A stretch of DNA of 64,000 nucleotides, from contig OY987268.1 in the NCBI GenBank assembly GCA_963920665.1, forward strand, positions 2,978,501 through 3,042,500, written 5' to 3'. Position numbers and translations under genes: made by a program. Of the stretch, positions 11,187 to 23,280 are shown one piece after another. Within the stretch, counting starts at the first letter, position 1; every line of letters starts with the position of its first letter. The stretch is from Straminergon stramineum. Taxonomy: Eukaryota; Streptophyta; Bryopsida; Hypnales; Calliergonaceae. The notes beneath the pieces were generated by a model. It did no database searches, had not been told where the DNA came from, and saw nothing but the letters and a program-made list of their open reading frames with translations.

Positions 11187-12815
11187 GATGTTATCAATAC
11201 TTGCAATTGTATCGATACTTATGGTTGGGGGTTCATGTGGGTTTTGAAGATTAAGATTTTTTATTAATATTCTTTCCACTATTCAATTATACCATGTTAT
11301 CATTTTTGAATTTTTCATTAGATGCCATATTTATTTATATTTTGAATTAACTTTAATGAATCTAACCCTAGCTTAGGATAGTTGTAGTACTACAAATAAT
11401 ATATCCATTGAAAATATGTTGTTGTAGTAGTATTTACAATACTACAACAATATACTTTCAATATTCTACTGTGATCCCATTGAAACAATATTGCTACAAT
11501 ACTGAAGCAATGGAGGGGGGTACTTTCCTAGTGCAATACTGTACATTCAAGTCTGATTCAGCACAGTGGTGCCGAAATAATTTAATTTTAGAATTTCAAC
11601 AATTCGGCAAGTTGATAGGATTTGTTTTTGTTTTTTGGCACTTTCTCCTAATTTTGGATTGATTCCTTCTATTCATGCATAAATGTGTTTTTTTTTCTAA
11701 TTTTTCTCAAGAATTATTTTTTCAGATTTTTAGAAATAGTTGTAAATAATTTATTTATTTTCAACATTTTCCAAATTTTCTTGAGTTATTTATGAAAATG
11801 ACCTACATGTACAGTACTCACATGAACTTGCAAGTGGTGTTTACATTTGGATGAATGTATCTCATTAGTATTGGATGAATGAAAATATATGGAATTTGGA
11901 TGCAAGGTGGATGTCAATGACATTATTTGAGATAGTAAAAAAATAGTGCAGACCACATTACATTGATTTGGCCTAAAATACAATGAACTTATATTTGCAA
12001 ATTTGCATAGTTCCCAAATGAAAGCAAGTTAGTGTTATTTTTATAGGCCACAATAATTAGATTAACTAACTTGATCAATAGAGAAAAAGTGGTCACCAAC
12101 TTGAACTAAAAACACACTTTTAGTTACAAAAAATTTATCCATTGACCTACCTTTCAATGACTCTTGAAACAAGTGTACAAATCACCAATGTGTCAATTTC
12201 AAAAGTTTGGTAAATGTGTTAGACTTTCTAGTCCCCGGCTTATTAACCTCTAAACTTCATATGTAAAGTATGATGCTTAGGAGCTATGCTAATGCTTCAT
12301 ACAAAAAAATCCATATGTGAAGTCAATAAGGCATCCCCAAATACTCAAAAAACCCAAAGTTAAATGCATCATTAACTTCATTCACTGGGAATTCTCTCCT
12401 ACCATAAGTCGATGAGTTTGACAACTGGGAAGCAATTATCATGACAAACAAGAGACATAAACGATGCTAGTGGCATGAATACCCAAGTACGACTGCACCA
12501 GGGGGAAAACGGCCTTTGTTAATCATCGTATTTTACATGAAAACTGCTCTGAATGGCGAAGGTGAGGCCAAACAGTGAGGGAACAAGCATCCCATATTGA
12601 GTTTCCTCCACATATTGCAAGGACGATGGATTTTGTCGCTGTATATCCACTTCCCTGGTTCTCTACATAAGTCGGTCTGCATGAGAAGCTCAAATAGCCG
12701 GGTTCTCATCTTTGACAACTTGCACTTGACCGAGCTTCGGAGGTTTCTCCTAGGTAAGAGGCAGCAGGCACTAGTTCAATGTTGTATCTTTGATCAATTA
12801 GACAGGAGATTTCTA
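11187..12815. other. Intergenic DNA and 3' UTR of the QWRF gene
   Basis: AT-rich up to about 12400. Near 11415-11445 is a short imperfect hairpin (ttgttgtagtagta ... tactacaacaa). From about 12480 to 12815 the composition matches the adjacent gene and is probably the 3' UTR of the minus-strand QWRF gene. No other gene seen. Confidence 0.5.
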
Positions 12816-15800
12816 TTATGGCGTCGAAAGGTGCGACGAGGTAATCAAATAGTTGATAGGTTCAGCTATGAAAAGCCTTTGTCTTTCGTTCTCCAGCTGG
12901 ATCAAGTGAGTGCGCAGACTCCGCTCTTCGACCTGCTCAAACATGAACCCATCACAAGTCACAATCAGAGTAGGATTGATTAAAGAAAACTAGGAAAAAA
13001 CTAGATACCGTCACGACATTCTTCTGTAGTAGTGGCATGCCTTCTGAGGATGGTCCCAACTGAGTTATTTAGAGCAAGTTAGAGCAACTCAAGTGAAATT
13101 CAAACTCTTGACATACTCTCATATGTGATGACAATGGTCCATTGGCTTAAGAGGCTCTCACTTGCTCAACATAAGCTCAACTTGCAAAACAAGGTGCAAG
13201 GGATTCCTTTCATGCCAATTCAGAGGGGTTCCCTACTATGTTCTAGTGACTACAAACGCTGTCTTATTCACGGAAATTCTAATTCTAAATTCGTATCAAA
13301 AAGTCAGTGGACATATCAGCACAACTGCAAGAGACCTGATAATTGTTGAGATTACAGATCAATCCCGATTAAAAGCTTGTGGGATTGTCTTACCTCCAAA
13401 GAAGCGGCAACAGATAAGAGGTCCCCACACTCCTCCAACAAAGCTCTCTCTTGTGCTGCTGTCTCTGCCAGCTGTGACAATAGCGCTTCCATGCTCTGTG
13501 TCTACACAGTGAAAACTACTTATTTAACTGTCGCCAACTATCCACAATCATCAAAATATTTATAATGTATTTGTCCTGTACTTTCAATAGGAGAAGTATA
13601 TGCTGCAAAAAACGTCAATTGACACTGGGTTGTATGACCATGTCTGAGCAAAAAATCTATGTACACATCAGATGAGAGTGCTCAAAGGTCTGCAAATCAT
13701 GCTTTTAAAGATAATCGCACCTTAGGTAAAAGGAATTGAACGGATCCTTCAACCGCATTCAGCACATCCACTGCTGAGTTGAGAGCTTCCTTCACAGCTT
13801 GCACATCCGCCTGCCATAAACAGTAAAATAGCAGGAGCATCAGATAAAGTGAGAATCTCACCAAGCCTTGATCAACTACGCTAAATACACCATATGCTGT
13901 GGACCAAAGTAATTATAGGAGGCCACAGTAATATATATTCTTTCAAATTTAGTATGGCGCTTTTAACCTCCTTGGAAGCTGCAAAGCTGCTTCCAACCTC
14001 CTTGGACATGATTCTTGTAGGTCACATCAAGATTCAACCACTGCAATCGTACTCTCACTATTGGACAGGGGAGATTTCAAGATTCAGTTATATTTCCTCA
14101 GATGGAGCCAGCATGTTCTGGTAAACGTTAGAATGTAACTTATATTGAAACAAGAATTACAAAAGAAGCATGTCCTAAAAATTGAGGTGGTCCCGGAAAT
14201 ATTATGATATGCTAACGGTAGCAGAAAGCTTGAACCGGATCCTCTGTCATCACTAAGGACATATTCATTACAACGAGTGATAAGTGAATGCCACAAATTA
14301 CGGAAAGACACAGTGGAGGTTCCCTTACCCGAGCACCTCCTGTTACTGGGACTCTCAAAATTGCAGATTCTAGAGCTTCCATGCACCCTGTCAAAGCATT
14401 TGAGTGCTCCTCCTCCAGCGTTTCCCAATTGTCCAAATAGGTTGCCTGCAAGAGAAACGCACACTTCAGTAAAAGCTCGTGTCTTGGTAAGGTTAGATCA
14501 GATGAAAAATCGTTGAAGACAGTAGCCAAGAATTCAGGCTAAACAGTAAACTTGTAGAACCTGGATGCTCCAAATACGTTAAAAGGCACCTGGTTGGTAA
14601 CTTAAGTTCATTGCAAGTTTAGAAAAGAGCATTCCTTACATGGGTAGACAGTATGGAGCGGAGTTTGTGAGCCTGCCGCGCTTGCTGGAGTTTGATCCGC
14701 TGCATAGCTACTGATGTGCGCAACTCAGACGTCTTGATCCATACGTTATACAACTGCTTCTGTAATACCCAAGGCAGACTTCAGCACGCATACAGTAATT
14801 TAGTCATGTCTAATCAGAGCACAACTCCAAAGCATAAGTGAGGGAAAACAAAATCAATCTGAGTTACAAGTGCCCACTGGTCTCAGATCCCAGAGTTTCA
14901 CAGAATGTCTTTTCAATTGAGAGAAAACCTCTTCACTCATCAAGTGATATAGCTATCAACCTCCGTGCGATTGAAATCCATCTTGCTAATCCCATCAAAA
15001 TTGCATATCGATACCCAATACATTGCCGTGAGCCGGAACTGACCTTAAATCACAGTTCTTTAAATCTTTTAAAGACCCAGAGGTCTAAATAGTGTCAAAT
15101 CTTTATTTGGCACTTCTTTATCGATCGAACCATAAAACCTTGGTCCTTCAGGGCTTAAAACATTGTAATCATCAAGTTGAAGTTATCTTGCTTTACATAA
15201 GTATTAGAGTCTAACTCAAAAGAATGATGATCGTGGAAGCAACCGAAGCACCTTGCACGTAACTCTTCAAAAGGTGAATGTAAATTACCTCAGCAGCTGC
15301 TTTTTGAGCACTCATAACAGCTTCAGCTCGTGCATTCACGAAGCGCCATTGCAACCAACGGTTGTGCAAAATTCTCAGCAGCTGAGCTTCCTCTTGTTGC
15401 GTCAACGCCCTTTTCCCTCTCGATCTCCCGTCAATCCCAAAACTCACAGAGCTGTTTCCTAAATTCCTCGCGGTGCCTGCAAGAGCGGCAGTAGCTCCAT
15501 GCACCGGCCGTGACCTCTGAGGACTGGGCAACCCCCTCAGTGGCGACGTCCCCTTCGAATGCGAAGGAGAAGAAGGCGTCGACTGAGCTGAATTTCCTGA
15601 AGCTCGACCAGGAGAAAGTGCCCACGCAGACGTCGTACTCCCGTTCATGCTTTGATTCATACTCTGATTCATAAGCATACTCGCAGCAGACTGATGAGGC
15701 AACACTTTGGTCCGCCTCGCTGTCTTCACAGGAGCAATAGCAACTGCTGGAAGCTCGCTTGCGTCTGATGACCTGCTCCGATCCCCTTCCGAGAATCGTC

Positions 15801-16911
15801 GCAACCTGTTGTTCATGTCCTGCCATACACGGGCAGGAACAGTAGTTCCCCGCACAATACGATTCCCCGGGGCAGACCCAGCTGAAGACACACTCTCAGT
15901 ATCCGACATCGTTTCCACAGGAGTCGAAAGAGAATCCACGGTAGCAACTGAATCCTGTGAAAGGCGACGGGCATGATGAGTGGCATCACCATCGCCATTA
16001 CTAACAGGCTCTACAGTCGTTCTACCTCTAGTGGGAGTGGGATTGCGCCGTGGTGGTGCCTCATTACCAATCCGACTGTAAGTCCGAGAGATCGTGGCCT
16101 TGGTTCGAGAGGCCGGAGTTCCAGGACGCGCTAGTGTTGTTGACGCTCGTCGCTCCTTGTCCACACTGAGATCCACGCTCCTGGTCATCGAGCCAGTAAA
16201 CACCTTCCCTGTGCTCATGCCCGGCCACCTCTGTTGCTCCGGCTTCGAATTCTCCGGGGGCCTCGCATTCTCCACCTGATCAATGCTCTGACGCCGCATT
16301 GGCGAGCCTTTCCTCCCTGACTCGGGAGAAGCTCGATGCACGCCATTCCCTGCAGGTTTTAGGGTTTGGTTTCCATTGGTCTCTTTCTCCGACGGAGAGT
16401 TACTCGCGTTTTCACGTTTAGAGCTGTCAGTGGTCGGCTTCATGGAGGGCCACAATTCAGAAGTTCGCGACTGCGGGCGAGCTTTAGGCAACGCGTCCGA
16501 GGTCGATCTCGTGGTCTCCGATGGTGTGACAGCGCCAGGCCAGGGCCGTCTCCGCTCCGCTGAGTAAGCGCGCTTGGAAACCTCAGGTATATTGCTACTA
16601 CGGCCCAGATTAGGAGAAGGGTGGCGGACGTGATTCTCAGTGGTCCGATTTCGAACCGGCGATGGTTGCCGCGATGGTGATGGTTGTCTAAGAGGGGAGG
16701 GATTGCGGCGAATGCCGGCCACAGGAGTAGCAGGGGTCGGAGTCGTCGTGGAACTTTTATACCTAGAGGTGATCTCCATCGTTCGCGTCTTGCGCACCAC
16801 TTTAACCTTCTCTGCCGGAGGCAACCCTCCATAATTCTGTACATTGTCCTTTTTCTTCTCCAAGGGCGTCACAGAAGGAGGAGGAGACGAAGACGCCATC
16901 GAGACGACCAT
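12816..16911 (-). CDS. QWRF: QWRF-motif / augmin subunit 8-like microtubule protein, six exons
   Basis: Exons in transcript order: 16911-15289, 14759-14640, 14445-14329, 13810-13721, 13501-13394, 12932-12816. All introns are GT-AG and phase 0, giving 724 residues. Residues 1-480 are basic and Ser/Pro/Arg-rich, with the family's early box (RKTRTMEITSRY) and PSPxRQPSP repeats. Near 485-500 is SSVSFGIDGRSRGKR. At 521-524 is the diagnostic QWRF in LHNRWLQWRFVNARAEA. The small exons carry the helical C-terminal DUF566 region, including LYNVWIKTSELR, YLDNWETLEEEHSNAL, and ERALLEECGDLLS, and end in HLIQLENERQRL. In Arabidopsis this family includes AUG8/EDE1, which targets the augmin-gamma-tubulin complex to microtubules. 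The second ATG (16899) has a weaker context than the first. Exon 5 could start 6 bases later (at AGC), removing two residues. Which QWRF paralogue this is cannot be told. Confidence 0.95.
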
Positions 16912-17700
16912 GGTCTGAAATCAGCTCACATACCACATCCTCCTCCTCTTTCTCCTCCTTCTTCTTCTTCTTGTACTTCACATCATCCTCTCATATCACA
17001 CACCTGTCCCAGCATTGCAAGAACGCGCCTACACTAAATCAATGCCAGACATTCCCAATCGAGAACGCCCTCTTACCTCCCACCCGTTCTTGACGAAACT
17101 CCAAAACTGCTCCTCCACATTCCTCCACATTGTTTCTTCTTCGCCCTCCTCTCCATCCACTCGAACTCCAAATCAATCACCTCACCATCGCTCTCCCCTC
17201 ACACTAACTCGCTACCACATCATTTTTCAACCCTAAAAACTCAAAAAAAAAACTTAAGAAAAACAAAAAGAACTCAGCAACACACTTCTAGACGCAGTAA
17301 CCTTTCCATCTCCAGCTCTCTCCACATTGGAAGCACGGGATCGGGACAATGCCGCTGCTGCATCCATCAACCTCGGGCACTGCTGCATCGACAACGTGAG
17401 CGCCCAGACGGGGGGGAAAACCGAACGGGGTGTGGTAATGGCGAGCTGAAACCTACAAAAGGATTAGATTTTCTGAAAACGTAGAACCTGTTTTGTAGAT
17501 CTTTGTTTCAATGACATAGATTTCGCAAGGGTGCCCAATCTACACGATGACGGAGATCTACGACTGCCGTCGTGAGGTTGGGTTTTTGAATGGGAGGCTC
17601 CAACGGATCTGCTTTTCCTTACATTGCGTAAGCATATGTACCTGATGCGTAGATCTTGAACGGACAAGGAATGTCTCCTATTTAAAGACTAGTGCAGGGA
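16912..17700 (-). promoter_or_regulatory. Upstream region and probable 5' UTR of the QWRF gene
   Basis: Immediately upstream of the ATG the transcript strand is purine-rich: the + strand shows tcctcc/cttctt runs at 16935-16980, i.e. GGA/GAA on the mRNA. This is common in plant leaders. A telomere-like box AACCCTAAA lies at 17229-17237, about 320 bp from the start codon; such teloboxes are frequent in promoters of dividing-cell genes. Beyond it, 17300-17690 has gene-like composition but no coding frame I trust. Confidence 0.45.
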
Positions 17701-18397
17701 ATTTTGTTCTTCTCTAAAGGACCACACCGAAGGGAATTTCATTTGGCCATTCAATGAGGAGGTTTCAACGGGCAATGAGTTGGCCATTTATTTGGGGAAA
17801 AAAATGACCAAAAAAATGGAAGCTAACCATATACCGTAGTTGTAGGGCAGGGTTGGCGGAGGATAATTCTAAAAATAAATGACGAAATTCTACGAAAATT
17901 ATTTTTTCAAAAAACCAAAAAATTATTCAATGGAAAAAATATATATTGGAATTTTTATTCTTTTAGCATTTGTCAAACCTTATTTTATTGGGAAAATACC
18001 GTGAGAAATACCATGTCAAGCTATAAGAATAGTGAAGGATGTTATTTCTCCTGAATGAACCTCAATTTTTCACATTACCAAGCATAAATCTAATGTTGAA
18101 TGGTTGGATATTGGTCAACTATGCTAAATCACCCCATGTTATGGAAAGAACGTGCATCTATTCATCCAATTTGACTCTAGCATTAGTCTAGAAATGGTTT
18201 CCGTAGAGGTTAAGTGATACACATCATCTTATGGTTGGTTGTAATTTGGTGAAATGTGAAATTTGAATTTTGATAACAATGTGATTGAGTTTGACCAAAT
18301 GCGTTACTTTAGCAATAAAGTGAAAACATCTAATATTGTCCATAAACCCACTCAAGCATAGGAGACTTCCCTGTAAGTGTCCCCCGAAAGTCAATCA
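17701..18397. other. AT-rich intergenic DNA, nothing recognised
   Basis: No open frame of note, no tandem structure and no clear terminal repeats. It lies between the QWRF promoter side and a TTAA-family element. Confidence 0.5.
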
Positions 18398-19346
18398 TCA
18401 ACCCCTAAAGGTATTCAACTATGTTTTCACCAAAAACGCTCCAAAACTGTCATCTCTAGTACAAGTACCAAATTTTAGAAAAATTAAATTTTTGGACAAA
18501 TGTAACTGTAGGATCTTGTAGTACGCTGGTTTGGGAAGATGCATGTAAAATTTCAGAAATTTCCACCATTTGGATTGCAAGATATTAGCATTTGAAGTGA
18601 CAAAAAGCCATTTTTTGGCCTTGCGAAAATCTGGGCAGCTGCACTTCACAAGGTCAAATCATTATGAAAAAATGTCCAAAATGGTTGTAACTCTTTAGAT
18701 TCATTCTCCAAGTCATGTTGGCTACATGCTTGAAATATATTAGATCATTTGGAATTGTACAACACATAGGAAAAAAATAGTAATTTGAAAGTAGAGAATG
18801 ATTCAAAATACTAAATTGTTAATAATTTATTTATGGAATTGAAAAATGCCAATCCCAATGGTTAAATTGTTGTAATAAACAATCTACACCTCCCCTTTTT
18901 ATTTTTTTCCAAAAATATTAAAAATTGAATTAAATAAAGGTCTTCAAAGTTTATTTTAGAGTAGAGATTCCATTACTACCTACAAACTACCCACAACTAA
19001 AACTCTCTATAACTTTCATCTCCTAAATCAAAATGGAATGATTCAAAGCTTTCCATGTATATATAAATCAGGAAAATAAATTTCAAATTTTTCTTTTTAA
19101 AAAAATGATTTTTGAAGAAGTTTTTTTTGTTGTCCAGTCTACCCGCCGAGCAATGAAAACAACATATCGTACAATAATTTTTTAACCATGTATTCAAAAG
19201 TTATGAAATTTGTTGGGTCTTAAAGCTACTCCTCAGGCACATGTTGTGTGAAAATTTCAAAGAAAAAAAATAAAAATTTCTTTCATAGTGAGCTGCCCAA
19301 AATCACTATGTTGCCAAAAAACACCGTTTGGTACTTCAGGGGCTAA
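18398..19346 (+). mobile_element. TTAA-bounded TIR element, subfamily B, degraded ends
   Basis: The left end reads TCAACCCCTAAAGG and the right end CTTCAGGGGCTAA, so both TTAA boundaries have one substitution (TCAA, CTAA). The body follows the B copy at 56344-57276: a 'caactatgttttcacc' start, 'gtaac.gtaggatcttgta', 'gcagctgcacttcacaaggtc', 'aaatcaaaatggaatgattc' and a 'gagctgcccaaaatc' end. About 949 bp, non-coding. Older than the A1/A2 pair. Confidence 0.85.
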
Positions 19347-19925
19347 ACCATCCCCATACTTAAAAATGATTCATTGATTGTTGCTTCTTCTATATTTTGG
19401 TTTTAGAAGCAAAGCATTTTTCTAGAGTGCAGTTCAAGGTGCCCTAGGAAGTTCTACTTTGAAAATTCATAATAATTAGAAGCCTTATCCAAAAATCCCA
19501 ATTTTAATTTTTTTTAAATTCATGATTTCCTATAGCTAATTTTGGGGAAAAAATTTTAGAGAAAGGTGCTTCCAACTATGCTGAATTGCTTATTTTGATT
19601 GTTTTAGATGTTTCCAACTGATAGATGTTTCCTTAAGAGAAGGTGATTGATTATAACTTATTGCAAAATCACAAGGAAAATGAGATGAAAGTAAGTTATA
19701 ACAAACTCAAATCATCTAAGAACTGTCATTAGAGGCTGTCATTAGTCGGTGAACTACCAGTATCATCTACACTAGGACTAAGGTAGTCATAAATAAAAAG
19801 TAGTCATAACTTTTTTAAATTCTGGTCCTACGTTGCGTTATTTATTGATTCCTTTTTTTGAAAGAAATGCTACTGGTAACTGACTGATGACGTGGCTGTT
19901 GCTTTATGTTTGTCTTCAGTTCACT
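19347..19925. other. Intergenic DNA, nothing recognised
   Basis: AT-rich, with no gene and no clear repeat of its own. It separates a TTAA-family copy from a second TIR family starting at 19926. Confidence 0.45.
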
Positions 19926-20319
19926 AAGGGAGGCAACCCATTCCTGATCACTGCCCCTTTTGGGCAATATAGACTGCCCTCTTTCCGCGCAAGAGGAGAT
20001 GACAGTGATTAATTACAGCACAATTCCCCTTGCGGTTGTGGCACATTGTGGTTGTTTTACAACACTCTCAATTCTTGGGTGGATTTTGCAACCAGCCCTT
20101 GTGGGAAACATGAAGGTCTACATGACCAGAGTGGGAGGAATGGAATCTTCTGCTAAAAAATTCGTAGTAAATATGTTCTGCAAAATAAAAATCTGGAAAA
20201 TTATAGAAACCTTCTTAACTCTATTTCTGCACACTGGAAAATCCCCCCCTCCAAGAAACTTGCCCTCCAGATAGGTGTAACTTAACCGCTTAAGTCGTTG
20301 GAAATGGGTTGCCTCCCTT
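19926..20319. mobile_element. TIR family C, copy C1, holding an empty TTAA site
   Basis: The left end AAGGGAGGCAACCCATTC and the right end AAATGGGTTGCCTCCCTT are inverted copies with about 17 of 18 positions matching. The body resembles 45040-46801: 'gattttgcaacca.ccttg', 'gaaggtctacatgacca', 'gga..aaatcttc'. Length 394 bp, no convincing coding. Near the right end it has a single TTAA at 20290-20293 (gc-TTAA-gtcg); the homologous point in copy C2 is interrupted by two elements. I could not define a target duplication for the family. Confidence 0.75.
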
Positions 20320-20848
20320 GCTACCTAAGTTATCTGAAATTCTGAGTCTACTGGAGCAGTGGAGCTGGAGCAAATTTAATCAGTCTGTGAGTACACTCCA
20401 AGTTACTTACACAGTCGCTGGACGCGGAACTTATGGCTTACCAGTATCAGCTACAGTATTAACTTACTTACACTGTTCATGATGATTAATCTGATGCCAA
20501 AAGAGACCCCCGGAAGGCCAAGTCATCCTTTTTTTTAGTACGGTGTGAATCATTGGCTTCAAAATAAATCAAGAGCACTCATTGGAGGTCAAACTATTGT
20601 GTGCAAGACTCTCCCCATTTCACACACAAATTCAAGGAGGATTCTTTGTCATCTATTGACCACTCATTGTCCGCAACAATGTTGTAGGGTTCAACTTACA
20701 ACAATGAATGGTGAAATTAGGTTGCCTTACCCCCAAGGAAAGTTACTTCACAAGCCATCAAAGTCAATAAATATTTCTATAAATACTTTCATTTGTATAC
20801 ATAGAGGTTCGTGAGTCCCAAGTACAACAACACCTAGTCCAAAAGTAG

Positions 20849-20989
20849 TGCATTCTTAGTATGTAGTAACAGTAAATATGTATATAGTGTTCTAGTGCAT
20901 TCTTAGTATATAGTAACAGTAAATATGTATATAGTGTTCTAATGCATTCTTTGTATGTAGTAACAATAAATATGTATATAGTGTTCTAA
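20849..20989. repeat. Tandem repeat, three units of 47 bp
   Basis: Units start at 20849, 20896 and 20943, each beginning 'tgcattctt', then a 'gta..tagtaaca' part and ending 'tatatagtgttcta'. The units differ by only a few bases, so the array is fairly young. No function evident. Confidence 0.9.
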
Positions 20990-21009
20990 TGTCAAAGCAT
21001 TAGTGTGTG

Positions 21010-21260
21010 ACAACCCAATTTCACTAAAGTATGGGTGCTTTAAAAGCACCCCTACTCTAAATGCGACCACTAACATAGAGGTAACATTTCACTTTCTTCA
21101 ATGTACCAAGAGTTTACATTTCAGGAAGTGGTCGCATTTTGAGACCACTTCCTTTCAACTTCAAAAATTTGTAACTAATTCCACGAAGGTCCAAAAAATA
21201 TGAAACGACTTGGGTTCAATGCCAATTCCATTTCTCTTCCTACCGAAATTTACTGAAAAT
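21010..21260. repeat. Dispersed repeat, shared with the inside of copy C2
   Basis: Matches about 45320-45545 in order: 'attttgctttttgcaatgtacca'-like text (here 'cactttcttcaatgtacca'), an aggaagtggtcgc block, 'caacttcaaaaatttgtaac', 'aaaaaatatgaaacgacttg', 'aaatttactgaaaa'. It contains short inverted motifs (gggtgctttaaaagcaccc). In C1 this segment is absent, so it is probably an insertion in C2. Confidence 0.55.
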
Positions 21261-23039
21261 TGTTTCCGAGGGTTTAGCTTCCCCCAAACGCAATCAGATC
21301 TCAAAATGTCGCTTCAAGAGCAGAATAAGTTACCCTATCATATTTCAGTTGGTGTAATAAGTTGTTCCCTCCAACCCATCGGCTTCCCCGCACTGGCCCC
21401 CTCGGAATTTGTTCCCAAGGCTGTACTTGCACGAGGCAGCATGATTGCCCCAATTTATGAAGCAAGTCCTAATTTTGAACTTGCTCTGTTGCAGATTGCA
21501 TCAAAATCAGTGCCATAGGCAGATTGGCTATGGAAGTTTGAGGCATGGATTGGATCACTTGAAATGAAATGAAATGAAGCACTCCTGCAGACTTTCTCGC
21601 AGTTCAATGCAAAAGATGACCTCCGTCTGGTTGTTGGATCGTCATTTGACTTTCACCATCACATTTTTATTTTTATTTCAAGGTGGGTGATGACCATGGC
21701 TTTTTTTTTTTTCATTTTCTATGAAGTGCCAATGTGGCGATATTAAATGTTAGAGTGGTGCTCCAAATTACAAACATTCATCCACATATTGGATGTATAA
21801 TATGGTTTTCATCCACAATTTGGCAATTTCATCTAAAACTTTATTTAAATTCAAAGTTGGTTGGCAATTTCATCCAAGTTTTTTGACATTTTTTAGCCAA
21901 ATTATTTCTTCTGGTGCAATGTGGCACCAAAAAGCTTAAAAAAAAGCCCTGCTAGTGACTACCAGTATTAGGTAAAGAAGAAGAAAAGAATTAAGGTGGA
22001 GACACCTATAACCAACCACTTACAATAAGTAATTTTAGACATGATCTAGAGTAGTATAAGGCAAAGCAAATGTTTTCTTTTGTACAAAGATAGGAATGAT
22101 AGGGATTGCAAAAAAAATGGTAATTTTATCACTTGGACTGAAATTACTATGAATTTTGAAAGCAAGCACTTGGTCTAGACCCATGTCTAATGTCTAGAGT
22201 CTTCGAAAACTACTTAGTTAGAGATTATTTGATCTTGACTGTAGCAAGTAAAACGAGGGACATGTGTCATGGCACTTTGGTACTCCGAGTGCTACCACAA
22301 CCAATTTTTCTATGTGGAAATGAATCCAAGCCTTCCCTAAATTTCAAACACCCTATTGATTGCCGATGCGTAGTGTTTGGTAATAGGTGCCTCCACTGTA
22401 TAAGCTACTCTAGATCCTAAAATTAGATAGAGAAGGTAGCGTTGGTGGTGAGGATGGGAGCAAGTTTTCACTTAGAAAATTTCACCATCATATATTCATA
22501 CTTTGAAGTTTTCATTTTGGGGGTCAAATTAAAGAAAAAATTAGAAATTGAAAATTGAATACTAGAGAAGTTCTCTAAAGTAATATTGATTGCATAGTCC
22601 TAGCCTGGGCTACATGCAAACATCATTAATGCAAAAGCCTCTTCCAAATGTTATAACCTCTGTAATGGAATGTAATCAACCAATCTTGTCCCAATTGTTT
22701 TAGAGAGGTTCTACTATAGTAGTAAGTGCCAATTGAAGTCCCATTTTGATGTGAGCCTTTAAAGAGACCGAAATGGGATCTTTCTCCATTGAGGATTAAA
22801 TTTTTAAATTTTAATATAATAATAATAATTCTATAGAAATTTAAACTATAAGAAAACCTATCACTTCCTACACAATTGAATAATAAACTTTGGGCATTAA
22901 ACTTTACTAAACTCACTAAATTTGAAAAAACTCCACAAGGTAGAGTTTAATTTGAAATTTAATGGAACTAATAGTCATTTGATTGAATATGTTGTCTACT
23001 TTCTATAAATGATTTTTAGTTTGAGCTAAATAAAAGATG

Positions 23040-23280
23040 CAACATCCACAAAATGGTATATTGGTCCATAGGAGTACTATTATGTAAGCCTAGGATTATA
23101 AACACATGAGTTTAGAAGACTATACACCTATGTTATAGTTGTTTATATTAAAAATCTAAAAAACTTCCATGATTATAGGACACCTATGTTATAAATATCC
23201 TATACTAAAGGTATTTATGTTATAAGCACCTTCAATGGTTGTAGAATATCTACTTATGTATGTGATGAAGGCTAATTTGC
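23040..23280 (+). repeat. Dispersed repeat, inverted partner at 58990-59235
   Basis: Shares on opposite strands, in mirrored order: a 'gtgagcata(g)aaatg' block, 'ataagtg/cacttat' with 'tgtagtat/..', several 'cacctatgttata' units and 'atagtcttcta/tagaagactat'. Non-coding with repeated 'cctatgttataa' motifs, so it also has weak internal periodicity. Confidence 0.55.
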